Origin: BOG-931 sp963781725
GTDB lineage: Bacteria; Pseudomonadota; Alphaproteobacteria; Rhizobiales; Xanthobacteraceae
Assembly: GCA_963781725.1 (NCBI GenBank)
Contig: CAWAGV010000001.1
Location: 434,001 to 498,000, forward strand
Length of the DNA: 64,000 nt
Reading direction: 5' to 3'
The notes beneath the pieces are model-generated. The model searched no databases, was not told the origin of the DNA, and saw only the letters and a list, made by a program, of their open reading frames with translations. A program made the position numbers and the translations under genes. The number at the start of each line of letters is the position of its first letter. Position 1 is the stretch's first letter. Below, in pieces: positions 35,372 to 43,200 of this stretch.

Positions 35372-36258
35372 ACAACCCGCGCCAGCGCTGCCGCAGCGGA
35401 ATGGGCGACCTGCAGCGCGCCATCCAATGCGTCACCTTCCGGCTCGACCAAGTGCGACAGTGTGTCTGCCGCGAGCCATGCCTTGAGCGTTGGGCCAAAG
35501 CCGCCGACCAGCGCCAGACGTGGCGCGCCAGCGTCGATGAGCCGAGCCGCAAGTGCGTCGATGTGCACCGCGGCAAGCTGCATCAGTTCGGTCGCTACGG
35601 CGTCGCCATGAGCGGCGTGGTCGACCACCGTCTGCGTCAGCGATCCGAACTCGCGCGGCGACGCCGCCGCGCTCCAGTCGACGATCGCATGCGGGTCATT
35701 GTCGAAGTTCGCAAACAAGGCGCGCAGCAAGGGACTCCATGGTATGCGACCATCCCACGCCCACAACACGCGCCGCAGCGCCTCGCCGCCAACCCAAGCG
35801 CCGCTGCCTTCATCCGAAAGCGGCAGGCCCCAGCCGCCGACCCGGTAGGTTTGTCGATTGACGATGGCCCAGCCCACGGTCCCGGTTCCGGCGATGATAA
35901 CACCGCCGTCACGTTCGCCATGTGCGCCAATGCAGGCAGCGTGCGCATCGGTCGTGACGATGGTCTTGTAGAAGGGGTGCTGTTGCTCCTGCGCCGCGGC
36001 GAGGTGCCTTGGCTCGCTGGCGCCGGCCAAAGCGAGACAGGCTACCGTTCGCTGCAGAGTCGTTTGCGGTAAGCTGCTCCGATTGAGGCACTGCCCGACC
36101 GCTTCGAACACCGACGAAAAGCTCGCGCCAAGACCGAGGCGCAGGTTTGCGGGTCCGCTGACAGCCTCACCCAGGATTTGCCCCGCTAACGTACTTAGAC
36201 GCGCCCGACAACGGGTTCCGCCGCCGTCTATACCCAAAAGCAGCAGGTCTTTGTCCAC
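35368..36258 (-). CDS. BadF/BadG/BcrA/BcrD-type amino-sugar kinase (GlcNAc/MurNAc kinase-like)
   Basis: A 296-residue ASKHA-fold kinase related to N-acetylglucosamine kinase: LLLLGIDGGGTRCRARLS (phosphate 1), TDAHAACIGAHGERDGGVII then AGTGTVGWAI (phosphate 2), GLPLSDEGSGAWVGGEALR and ALVGGFGP (adenosine). I prefer the GTG start at 36258, because it places the kinase strand at the N-terminus. The upstream ATG at 36378 would add 40 odd residues and run into divergent murQ. Next to murQ and nagA, it probably phosphorylates GlcNAc, MurNAc or anhydroMurNAc-derived sugars. Confidence 0.85.
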   Translation of the reverse strand: MDKDLLLLGIDGGGTRCRARLSTLAGQILGEAVSGPANLRLGLGASFSSVFEAVGQCLNRSSLPQTTLQRTVACLALAGASEPRHLAAAQEQQHPFYKTIVTTDAHAACIGAHGERDGGVIIAGTGTVGWAIVNRQTYRVGGWGLPLSDEGSGAWVGGEALRRVLWAWDGRIPWSPLLRALFANFDNDPHAIVDWSAAASPREFGSLTQTVVDHAAHGDAVATELMQLAAVHIDALAARLIDAGAPRLALVGGFGPTLKAWLAADTLSHLVEPEGDALDGALQVAHSAAAALARVV

Positions 36259-36376
36259 TGCCGGATCTCTCAAAATTGGAAGCGCAGAATGGCTTTTCAG
36301 CACATGTAAGAACCAATTAAGGCCAATATAGTTTGACTCGACGGGCAGTATCGCCGCCTGACCGATTTGTGATGCC
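36259..36376. promoter_or_regulatory. Divergent promoter region, amino-sugar kinase operon / murQ
   Basis: 118 bases separate the GTG of the kinase (minus) and the ATG of murQ (plus). Both promoters must lie here if the GTG start is right. I see no obvious operator palindrome. No transcriptional repressor gene such as murR is adjacent. Confidence 0.4.
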
Positions 36377-37309
36377 ATGGAAACCGAACGCGCCAGTCCA
36401 CGCTATGGCGATATCGACCTGTGGGAACCGGCCGACATTCTCCATGCACTGATTGAGAGCCAATTGGCAGCCGTCGCCGCGGTTCGCTCGGCGTTGAACC
36501 TTATCGAGCTGGCAGCCGCCGCCATCGAAATGCGCCTTCGTGGCAGCGGCAGACTGATCTATGTCGGAGCCGGGACGTCGGGCCGGCTTGCCGTGCAGGA
36601 CGGCGCTGAGCTCATTCCGACGTTCAACTGGCCGGCCGACCGCTTATTACTCCTCATGGCCGGCGGTAAAGACGCGCTGTTGCGATCCTCGGAAGGGGCC
36701 GAAGATGAAATCAGTCAGGCCAGCCGGCTGGTGCAACAGCACGGCATCGGTCCGCCGGACGCGGTCATCGCCGTGGCCGCCAGCGGTACGACACCATTCA
36801 CGCTTGCCTGCATGCGCGACTCTAAACGACGCGGCGCGCTGACCGTCGGCGTTGCCAACAATCAATCCACACCGATCCTCGAGGAAGCGGATTATCCGAT
36901 CTGGCTTGATACCGGCGCCGAACCGATCGCGGGTTCCACGCGAATGAAGGCCGGTACCGCGCAACGGGTGACGCTCAATCTGCTCTCCACACTCGTCATG
37001 ATCCGTCTCGGCCGCGTGCACAAGGGTCTGATGGTTGACGTGCAGGCGATCAACGCCAAACTGGTCGAGCGCAGCGAGAATATTTTGCGCCGACTAAGCG
37101 GCCGCAGCAGTGGGGAAGTCCGGGACGCGCGCACGCGCGCCGGCGGTAACATCAAGGTCGCGATGCTGCTGCTGGAGGGCTGCAGCGTTGCTAAAGCTAA
37201 TGAGCTTCTTGAGCAGACCGGGGGAAGGTTGCGAGCTGCGCTGCGACTCGCCGGGAGTGGGGCCGCGCCCATTCCTTCGACAGTGTGCGACAATACCTCC
37301 GAGAAGTGA
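36377..37309 (+). CDS. murQ: N-acetylmuramic acid 6-phosphate etherase
   Basis: A 310-residue SIS-domain lyase that cleaves the lactyl ether of MurNAc-6-P, giving GlcNAc-6-P and D-lactate. Marks are LIYVGAGTSGRLAVQDGAEL then IPTFNW, AGGKDALLRSSEGAEDE (catalytic Glu region), AVAASGTTPF, IAGSTRMKAGTAQRVTLNL and GLMVDVQAINAKL. The C-terminal helical domain is complete. It is divergent from the amino-sugar kinase operon and supplies GlcNAc-6-P to NagA. It is the last gene before the right attachment repeat. Confidence 0.95.
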   Translation: METERASPRYGDIDLWEPADILHALIESQLAAVAAVRSALNLIELAAAAIEMRLRGSGRLIYVGAGTSGRLAVQDGAELIPTFNWPADRLLLLMAGGKDALLRSSEGAEDEISQASRLVQQHGIGPPDAVIAVAASGTTPFTLACMRDSKRRGALTVGVANNQSTPILEEADYPIWLDTGAEPIAGSTRMKAGTAQRVTLNLLSTLVMIRLGRVHKGLMVDVQAINAKLVERSENILRRLSGRSSGEVRDARTRAGGNIKVAMLLLEGCSVAKANELLEQTGGRLRAALRLAGSGAAPIPSTVCDNTSEK

Positions 37310-37546
37310 GAGTGCGAGCCGCGGAGCTGCAAGGCCGCCATCGCGCAAATGTCTCGCGCATTTTTCCCGTATGCCTGCCCAGGCGGGCGCCGGAGGTGTT
37401 CGGAAGGAGGATAGGCCGAGGCGTCCGAGTTCATTCTCAGACGTCCGGGCACCTGTTTCAGGCGATGCGGCTAGCGCATCGAGGGCAATTCGCTTGATCT
37501 GCCGTCCCATCATCAACGGAATCAGCGGGTGTCTTCCCTGCGTCTT
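37310..37546. other. Right end of the island, no recognised gene
   Basis: The 237 bases between the murQ stop and the right direct repeat contain frames on both strands (for example minus 36892-37452) without motifs. No integrase, excisionase or mobility gene was seen here either. Confidence 0.45.
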
Positions 37547-37595
37547 GTGACTTTTAATCACGGGGTCCTGGGTTCGAGTCCCAGCGCGCTCACCA
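37547..37595 (+). repeat. Direct repeat (attR-like): truncated tRNA-Lys 3' end
   Basis: 49 bases identical to 22107-22155, running from the anticodon stem to CTCACCA. The 5' half of a tRNA is absent upstream (GGGTGTCTTCCCTGCGTCTT), so this is not a second tRNA gene but the distal copy of an attachment site. Confidence 0.92.
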
Positions 37596-37923
37596 TCGAC
37601 ACCGACAGGCGACGTTGCGCGAAGGCGCTCCGCAAGACGCCGCGCTTTGGTTCGTGTTGCAGATCGAGCGCGTGCCGTAGGGCATCTGATTGCGCTGACA
37701 GTGACCTGCATCGATCGGCGGCGTTTAAACTTCCGCAGACGAAAGCCCTAATACAGCTGGGGAGTGATAATTAAGTCACAGCTTTTTGGAGGTTGTACCT
37801 TTTATATTCACATGCGGTTACGGGGATGCGGGGGCGACCAGAAGTACATTGCAACCACAGCAGTACTTCTCACTTTCGTCCGAACGGTTTTTACTAAGCA
37901 CGTTGATTCTGGGGAGAGGCAAG
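37596..37923. other. Intergenic region right of the island
   Basis: 328 bases of apparently non-coding DNA between the attR-like repeat and the next gene. The first bases should be the original downstream flank of tRNA-Lys. An AT-rich patch at about 37770-37810 (GATAATTAAGTCACAGC...) may hold the promoter of the following gene. No gene was recognised. Confidence 0.45.
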
Positions 37924-38253
37924 ATGCGGAGGGGCTTCGTTACAGCTTCGCTTGTGGCGCTCGCACTGTCTATTACGGCAACATCGCCCGCCTGGTGCGG
38001 ACTACCGCTACCGCCACCACCACCGCCGCAGGTGCAGCCCGGGCTAGGACCCGGCCCCTGGATCTTGGGCGGCACGATCGTATCGGCTCTAAGCCTGATG
38101 GTCTGTTCAGCATGGGAATGCACGACCTCGCATCACGAAATGACATCCGAAGAGGCCGTCATGGCGGCGACCATTCCGTTCAGTTGCTTCTGGTGGCGGC
38201 CCGCGCATCCTCACCAGCAGGGTCCGGTCTGTGCCGCGCCGCCGAAACCGTGA
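37924..38253 (+). CDS. Small secreted or membrane protein, proline-rich (109 aa)
   Basis: The start ATG follows GGGGAGAGGCAAG. A signal peptide (residues about 1-23, SLVALALSITATSPAWC) precedes a proline-rich stretch (GLPLPPPPPPQVQPGLGPGP). A hydrophobic segment follows (ILGGTIVSALSLMVCSA), then a short tail with FSCFWWRPAHPH. The family was not recognised. Its short length, one membrane segment and extracytoplasmic tail suggest an envelope protein. Confidence 0.5.
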   Translation: MRRGFVTASLVALALSITATSPAWCGLPLPPPPPPQVQPGLGPGPWILGGTIVSALSLMVCSAWECTTSHHEMTSEEAVMAATIPFSCFWWRPAHPHQQGPVCAAPPKP

Positions 38254-38330
38254 GCGTCACGGGCCAGGCCGCACGGTCGTTTCGGCGACGGGCTTAAGTT
38301 AAGGTAGCCTGTCACGGAAGGAGCGGCCGG

Positions 38331-39206
38331 ATGTCCCCCGCACTTCTCTGGTTCCTGACCATTCTGCTCGGCGACGTCTTCATCCTGATGTGCGGCATGT
38401 TTCTGGTCGTCGGGTTGCTTGAATATTTCTTCCCGGCGCAGCCGGTTCCGCGCCGCCACTATGCGCTCAACCTCCGCTACGCCTTCGTCAATGTTGCCGC
38501 TGTTGGCATCGTGTCGCCGTTTCTGTCCGCCGCCACGGCCTACGCGATCCAAAAGCTTGGCTTTGGCTTCGTCGATCTGCGCGCTTTGGGTTTTGGCGGT
38601 GTCGGCGGCGATCTGTTCGCGGTGTGCATCGGCGCGCTGGTTTGGGATTTTTTTCAATACTGGGAACATCGATTGCTCCACGGCAATCGGGCGCTCTGGC
38701 AGATGCATCTGTTGCATCATTCCGACGAGCACATGAACGTAACCACCGAAGCGCGTCACCACCTTCTGGAGGCCATCCTCGCGCCGGTCTTTATCAGTAT
38801 ACCGACCGCGATCATCTTCAAACTGCCGCCGGTGAACATCGCAATCCTGTCGCTCGTTCCTTACGCCTGGAACTACCTGACTCACGCCAACATCACTCTC
38901 GGCTTCGGCCCGCTGTGGTGGGCTCTGGTTAGCCCCAATTATCATCGCGTGCATCACTCTTTGCGCGCTGACCATATCGACAGGAATTTCGCCAACTGGT
39001 TTCCGGTCTGGGATATTCTTTTCGGCACCGCGGTTCGCCCGCGCTGGCGCGAATGCCCATCGACCGGGGTGGTCGGCACATCGGTGCGGAGTGTGGCGCA
39101 GGCTTATCTGCTGCCGTTCCGCGGTTGGCTGCAGATGTTATCGCCGCGCGGCCAGGGTGCGGATGGCAGAGTTGAGCCGGAAAAGACGATGCTCCCGCGC
39201 ACCTGA
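38331..39206 (+). CDS. Sterol desaturase / fatty acid hydroxylase family protein
   Basis: A 291-residue integral membrane di-iron protein. The histidine clusters are WEHRLLHG (HxxxH), QMHLLHHSDEHMN (HxxHH), ARHHLLE, and near the C-terminus NYHRVHHSLRADHIDRNFAN, as in the fatty acid hydroxylase superfamily. Four or more hydrophobic segments surround them. The ribosome site GGAAGGAG precedes ATG 38331. Substrate unknown: in Rhizobiales such proteins act on hopanoids, carotenoids or lipids. It stands alone just outside the island. Confidence 0.9.
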   Translation: MSPALLWFLTILLGDVFILMCGMFLVVGLLEYFFPAQPVPRRHYALNLRYAFVNVAAVGIVSPFLSAATAYAIQKLGFGFVDLRALGFGGVGGDLFAVCIGALVWDFFQYWEHRLLHGNRALWQMHLLHHSDEHMNVTTEARHHLLEAILAPVFISIPTAIIFKLPPVNIAILSLVPYAWNYLTHANITLGFGPLWWALVSPNYHRVHHSLRADHIDRNFANWFPVWDILFGTAVRPRWRECPSTGVVGTSVRSVAQAYLLPFRGWLQMLSPRGQGADGRVEPEKTMLPRT

Positions 39207-39278
39207 TTGGGGATTAACTAACTTCGGAGCACTTACGGGGAGATTGGCGCGGCAGATGCGTCCAGCGCCACGCCAGCG

Positions 39279-39407
39279 CTAATTAAATTCAACACCGCCA
39301 TCAACGCGTTCCCGCCTTGGGAAGCGGGCGCGTCCCGCGACAACGTCCGCATACGCTGTAACGCCAATTGCGATCATCAGAGCGATGCTCAAAAGGCTTA
39401 ACAACAT
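39279..39407 (-). CDS. Tiny single-pass membrane protein (42 aa)
   Basis: The ATG at 39407 is preceded on the minus strand by a strong GGAGGG eight bases away. It gives a 42-residue protein with one hydrophobic helix (LLSLLSIALMIAIGVTAYA) and a basic tail (GRARFPRRERVDG). A longer frame from 39488 exists but lacks a ribosome site. Family unknown. Confidence 0.45.
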   Translation of the reverse strand: MLLSLLSIALMIAIGVTAYADVVAGRARFPRRERVDGGVEFN

Positions 39408-39676
39408 AGGGGTATCCCTCCAGATGGCTTGGGCAACCAACGCCAATGGGGAAGTTTTGTTCCTGACTAAAAAGATCAAGTCAGCCACAAGGAAATCCCC
39501 GTAACACGCTTGCCAGCCACGATAATTTCAGTAGGGCCGCTGATCCGGAAGTTTTTCAGCTCCGCGCCGCCGGATCCAAAACGCTTCGATGACGGCAACT
39601 AGACCCCCGGATGCCCAGGCCGCCGAAAATTGCCGGACGCCTTCGATGCGTTCCTGGACTGGCTGATGAAGACGCT

Positions 39677-39946
39677 TTAGCCGGCGGCAGCCTGGTTGGC
39701 GGCAGCTTGGTTGGTGGCGGTTTGGGCAGCCGGTTCAATGGCTTCCTGCATCGCGCGGCGCAACGGCAACAGCCGCCCCAGCCGTTCAAGATATTGCCGG
39801 TCGATCTCGTGCTTCGGCACGGCGTGACGGCGGAGCGGTACGGCAATTTCGGAATCCGCGCAGAACTCGCTGCAATAGAAGCGTCCGCCCGCGCTCTTCC
39901 ATGCGGCTTCCGGTTTTATGGCTTGGTGACAGAACGGGCAGCGCAT
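39677..39946 (-). CDS. Small zinc-finger-like protein (89 aa)
   Basis: Residues 1-35 read MRCPFCHQAIKPEAAWKSAG followed by RFYCSEFCADSE, a C-P-x-C ... C-x-x-x-C arrangement as in treble-clef or MYM-like zinc fingers. A helical middle (DRQYLERLGRLLPLRRAMQE) leads to a repetitive TNQAAANQAAAG tail encoded by a short imperfect DNA repeat. GGAGG seven bases before the ATG supports the start. Function unknown. Confidence 0.6.
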   Translation of the reverse strand: MRCPFCHQAIKPEAAWKSAGGRFYCSEFCADSEIAVPLRRHAVPKHEIDRQYLERLGRLLPLRRAMQEAIEPAAQTATNQAAANQAAAG

Positions 39947-40045
39947 GAATTGCCTCCTGTAATGGCAATTTCAACACGCCAGCGCTTCAAAAGTTCCAAA
40001 AGTCCCTAAGCCGGGGAACCCTGCCCGCATTATGCGCCTGCCTGG

Positions 40046-40498
40046 TCAGCGGGACGGATTGAAAGCCGGTGCGTCGCTGAACGCCTTGCCGGCTGACGCC
40101 ACCTGGTCGGCCGCGCCATCGCGTTCCGAGGCCTGAGCGATGCCGCCGGACAGGCTGGAGGGCCCTTGGGTCTTTTGCGCACGCACCGTGACGCGGCTGT
40201 CGGACTTGCCGGGAGGCGGCGGTGTCATCGGATCGGGATCGCGTGCATCGCGCTCCACCTTGCTGCCGCTGTCACTCGAGTCGCTGTCGTGATGCGAGGT
40301 AACGCGGTGTCCGCCGGAGGAATATCCGCCGTGATAGTGGCCCATCTGTAAAGCCATCGCGGTTCCGATGAGGCCACCGATGTCGAAGGCCGAGGCCTTG
40401 GTTGGCGCCAATGCGAGTACTGCCGAAGCTGCAGTCGCCATGGCGGCGGCGATTAGCCGGCGGCTGGTTACGTTGCGGCGTTGCATGGAAGTTGGCAT
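40046..40498 (-). CDS. Secreted low-complexity hypothetical protein (150 aa)
   Basis: The ATG at 40498 has GAGGGG just upstream. Residues about 12-38 form a signal peptide (RRLIAAAMATAASAVLALAP ending ASA), followed by FDIGGLIGTAMALQMGHYHG and a His/Ser/Asp-rich stretch (SSGGHRVTSHHDSDSSDSG). The tail is polar and disordered. A run of His and Asp could bind metal. No family recognised. A longer frame from 40660 is rejected because it lacks a ribosome site and buries the signal peptide. Confidence 0.5.
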   Translation of the reverse strand: MPTSMQRRNVTSRRLIAAAMATAASAVLALAPTKASAFDIGGLIGTAMALQMGHYHGGYSSGGHRVTSHHDSDSSDSGSKVERDARDPDPMTPPPPGKSDSRVTVRAQKTQGPSSLSGGIAQASERDGAADQVASAGKAFSDAPAFNPSR

Positions 40499-40662
40499 CG
40501 GTCCCCTCCCTTGGCGTAGGCCAAGCTCGCCACCATCATCGTGGTTTACCGCCGGCGCACTGTGACCCGCATCACAATACCGCCGTTTGTCACAACCCAT
40601 TGATCTTGCGAGAAATTGCCTTCGCAGCTGAGGCCCCTTAGGGTGCATCGGCAAGGACAAAA

Positions 40663-40845
40663 ATGCCCGATCCAGATAACCAAGCCGGGAATCAGCGCCG
40701 CTCGATGATTGCCCTCGGCATCGTCGTGTTGTTGTTCGTCGTCGGCTGGCTCCTGGCCCGCGAACTCTATTCCGACAGCAAGATGGAAGACTGCCTGATG
40801 TCAGGCCGGACCAACTGCGTGCCGCTCAATTCGCAAAGCCGCTAG
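40663..40845 (+). CDS. Small single-pass membrane protein (60 aa)
   Basis: A 60-residue protein with one central membrane helix (MIALGIVVLLFVVGWLLARE) and a short periplasmic part with two cysteines (MEDCLMSGRTNCVPLNSQSR), a possible disulfide. An AAGGA precedes the ATG. Similar tiny proteins are frequent in Bradyrhizobiaceae; function unknown. Confidence 0.55.
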   Translation: MPDPDNQAGNQRRSMIALGIVVLLFVVGWLLARELYSDSKMEDCLMSGRTNCVPLNSQSR

Positions 40846-41061
40846 GCCGCGCGGAACGAATCGCGGCGGCGGGCGTTGGCCATGCTTGTGTTGTTGAAAA
40901 GGCTTGCACGGGCCTGCACGCGGGAGATTTCCACAGCCGGCCTTCCAAAGCCATGGAAGTTCAAAGCCATGGGAGTTTCACGCTCGCGTCGTGGCAACGC
41001 CACAGAGACCGCGCACGCTGCGCTCGATTGGGTGCAGTGAAGGGCGTCGAGGAGATCGACG

Positions 41062-41265
41062 ATGATGGTTCAATCCGCACGCCAGTTTCCAGCGTCCCGT
41101 GTGCTTGGGACCTCCGAACTTGGCCGGCCCGATTGCCCGCAGTGCGGCAACACCTTGCTCGTTGCCGAAGAGTCCTTGTTCGACGTCAACGGCCGCATCG
41201 ATCACGCCTGGTCGTGCGACGATTGCGGCAATGAGTTTGTGACCTCGATTTGTCTGTGGCGTTGA
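41062..41265 (+). CDS. Small zinc-ribbon protein (67 aa)
   Basis: A 67-residue protein with two cysteine pairs, DCPQCGNTLL and WSCDDCGNEFVTSI, spaced about 26 residues apart, a classical zinc ribbon. The start has GGAG seven bases upstream and there are two adjacent ATG codons. It resembles the small zinc-ribbon protein at 378-590 only in fold. Function unknown. Confidence 0.6.
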   Translation: MMVQSARQFPASRVLGTSELGRPDCPQCGNTLLVAEESLFDVNGRIDHAWSCDDCGNEFVTSICLWR

Positions 41266-41438
41266 TGGTTCTATTGCATTCTTTCGTTGTGTCGCGGTTG
41301 GGGTGCGTGCCGCCATTGCGTGCTTGTCCTTCCCGTCAGGCTTTATCCGCGTAGTCAGACTGCCAGCAAACGGCAATAATACAGGCAACCGCGGTGTTTA
41401 TCCGATCATCGCGGAACTGCCACCAAGGAGAAATTGCT

Positions 41439-41903
41439 ATGCGTCAGACATTTGTTCGCCGTTCGGTACTGGGGTTCGGCTTGGGCGGCGCCGTCAGCGC
41501 GTTCTTGCTCGGCCGCACCACGCCCGGCCAGGCGGCCACAGTGACTTACAAGGCGACCATGAACGGTGCCACCGAAGTACCGCCGAACACTACGACCGGC
41601 TCCGGCACCGTGACGGCGACGTTCGATCCGGCGACCAAGACCCTGACCTGGGAAGGCAGCTTCTCCGGCCTCAGCGGTCCGGCCACGGCCGCGCATTTCC
41701 ACGGCCCTGCCGAAGCCGGCAAGAACGCCGGGGTCGCGGTCTGGATTTCGGAAAAAGGCACACCGCTGTCCAGCCCGTTCAAGGGCTCGGCGACGCTGAC
41801 CGACGGCCAGGTTTCCGACCTGCAAAGCGGGCTCTGGTACGCCAACGTTCACACCGCGGCTAATCCGGGTGGCGAACTGCGCGGCCAGATGGCGAAGGCT
41901 TAA
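41439..41903 (+). CDS. CHRD domain protein, exported
   Basis: A 154-residue protein. An N-terminal twin-arginine-like signal (MRQTFVRRSVLGFGLGGAVS) ends at about GQAA. The CHRD (chordin-like) beta domain follows: TYKATMNGATEVPPNTTTGS, LTWEGSFSGLSGPATAAHFH, GPAEAGKNAGVAVWI and LWYANVHTAANPGGELRGQ. The last block is the family signature. Bacterial CHRD proteins are periplasmic or surface proteins of unknown role. The ribosome site AAGGAG precedes the ATG. A strong terminator lies downstream. Confidence 0.88.
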   Translation: MRQTFVRRSVLGFGLGGAVSAFLLGRTTPGQAATVTYKATMNGATEVPPNTTTGSGTVTATFDPATKTLTWEGSFSGLSGPATAAHFHGPAEAGKNAGVAVWISEKGTPLSSPFKGSATLTDGQVSDLQSGLWYANVHTAANPGGELRGQMAKA

Positions 41904-41938
41904 ATCCACGCTGGTTCGTTAATCCACGCTGGTTCGTT
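41903..41938. repeat. Two tandem copies of an 18-bp unit
   Basis: AATCCACGCTGGTTCGTT occurs at 41903-41920 and again at 41921-41938, immediately after the CHRD gene stop codon. Confidence 0.85.
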
Positions 41939-41966
41939 GCGTCTTTACCAGCGGCGAGCGTAGTGA

Positions 41967-42008
41967 CCCGCCGGTCCCGCGTATTCCGGGACCGGCGGGC
42001 TAATTTTT
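41967..42008 (+). terminator. Rho-independent terminator after the CHRD gene
   Basis: A perfect 12-bp stem CCCGCCGGTCCC / GGGACCGGCGGG with a 9-base loop is followed by TAATTTTT. It also lies just past the stop of the convergent TctC-type gene, whose end is at 42061. Confidence 0.88.
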
Positions 42009-42060
42009 GATGCAACCGTCCACTGTCTCTGAGAGCGCTGCGGCGTTCACTGTTGGGCAA

Positions 42061-43065
42061 TCACTGCTTGGGAATGTGGGCGCTGGCGATCACTTTGCCC
42101 CACTTGTCGATATCGCCGCGCATGTGCGCATCAAGCTCCGCCGGCGTCGACGCTTTGGTGTCGATGCCGAGATCGAGTGCCCGCTTTTTCAGGCCGGGAT
42201 CGGCCAGCACGTCGCGCAGCGCCTGGTTCAAGGTCTGGGTGATGGCGTCCGGCGTCCCTGCCGGGGCGTAAAGCCCGTTCCACGCGGTCACGTCGAAACC
42301 GGCAACGCCGGCTTCCTGCACCGTCGGAACGTTCGGCAGTTCCGGCGCGCGCGTCGGGGCGCTGGTCGCCAGCACCCGGGCCTGACCGTTGTCCAGGGAC
42401 GGTTTCAGCGCTGCATAAAAGTCGACCGCCATCTGGATATCGTTGCGTAGCAGGCCGACGACGACGTCCGGCGAACCCTTGAACGGCACCAGCTGAACGT
42501 CGACCCCCGCCATCGATTTGAACAGTTCCGCGGTCAGGTTTTGCGTGCTGCCGACGTTGATGGTGCCAAGATTGAGCGTGCCGGGCTTTGCTTTCGCGGC
42601 TTTGAGGAAATCACCCATCGTCTGGTACGGCGACGAAACATTGACGATGAAGTCGCAGGTGAAAGTGCCGATCGTCGAAATCGCGCTGAATTGCTTCACC
42701 GGGTCATACGGCAGGTGTTCGAACAGCGCCGCGCTGATGGAGTTGCCGTTGGTCAGCAGCATCAAGGTGTAGCCGTCGATGCCGCCCTGCAACGCGGCGC
42801 GGGCCGCGGCGATGCCGCCGGCGCCGGGCATGTTTTCGATGACGAAATTCTGCCCGAGCTTGTTGCTCAGGGCTTCCGCGACCAGCCGCGACGTGACGTC
42901 GGCGACGCCGCCGGCGCCAAACGGCAGGATCACCCGCACCGGATGATCGGGGTATTTGGCCTGCGCATAAACGGCAGGCGCTGCGAGACCGGCCGACGCC
43001 ACCGCGAGCGAAAAAACCGCGCTGCGGCGAGTCATGCCCGAACGGGAGGACGATGATAATGTCAT
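42061..43065 (-). CDS. TctC/Bug family periplasmic substrate-binding protein 1
   Basis: A 334-residue protein of the Bug (tripartite tricarboxylate transporter receptor) family. A signal peptide (RRSAVFSLAVASAGLAAPAV ending YAQA) is followed by the classic KYPDHPVRVILPFGAGGVAD. Later come IENMPGAGGIAAARAAL, GYTLMLLTNGNS, LGTINVGSTQNLTAELF and GLYAPAGTPDAITQTLNQAL. These proteins bind carboxylates in the periplasm. No TctA or TctB genes are nearby, so the cognate transporter is elsewhere or absent. The start at 43065 has AAGGA; 43035 is the alternative. Confidence 0.9.
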   Translation of the reverse strand: MTLSSSSRSGMTRRSAVFSLAVASAGLAAPAVYAQAKYPDHPVRVILPFGAGGVADVTSRLVAEALSNKLGQNFVIENMPGAGGIAAARAALQGGIDGYTLMLLTNGNSISAALFEHLPYDPVKQFSAISTIGTFTCDFIVNVSSPYQTMGDFLKAAKAKPGTLNLGTINVGSTQNLTAELFKSMAGVDVQLVPFKGSPDVVVGLLRNDIQMAVDFYAALKPSLDNGQARVLATSAPTRAPELPNVPTVQEAGVAGFDVTAWNGLYAPAGTPDAITQTLNQALRDVLADPGLKKRALDLGIDTKASTPAELDAHMRGDIDKWGKVIASAHIPKQ

Positions 43066-43200
43066 CGGCAATGTCCTTGGCAATGTCCTTGTTGTCCGGC
43101 AATGGTTTAGCGGCATTTGTTGCCGTGATGTTGCGACATTACGTCATCCGGGGGCTGCCTTCATGGAGCCGCCGCATGAGCGCGGCAGCGGGGTGTGCTG

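Larger units (their letters stand above)
22107..37595. mobile_element. 15.4-kb tRNA-Lys-associated genomic island (sugar phosphate metabolism)
   Basis: The segment is bounded by the perfect 49-bp direct repeat. Its gene content (xfp, fba, SHB17-like phosphatase, GH65, glucokinase, pgmB-like, nagA, SIS deaminase, amino-sugar kinase, murQ) is functionally coherent and unlike the flanking housekeeping genes. Long non-coding gaps, a wrecked GH65 gene and a tandem repeat are concentrated here. No integrase was found, so it may be an immobile remnant or mobilised in trans. Confidence 0.8.

Noticed and set aside
36259..36378. Long start of the amino-sugar kinase at ATG 36378
   Set aside because: It adds 40 residues before the conserved first strand and overlaps the divergent murQ start; the GTG at 36258 fits the family.
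37547..37595. Second tRNA-Lys gene
   Set aside because: Only the 3' part from the anticodon stem on is present; the acceptor 5' strand and D arm are absent.
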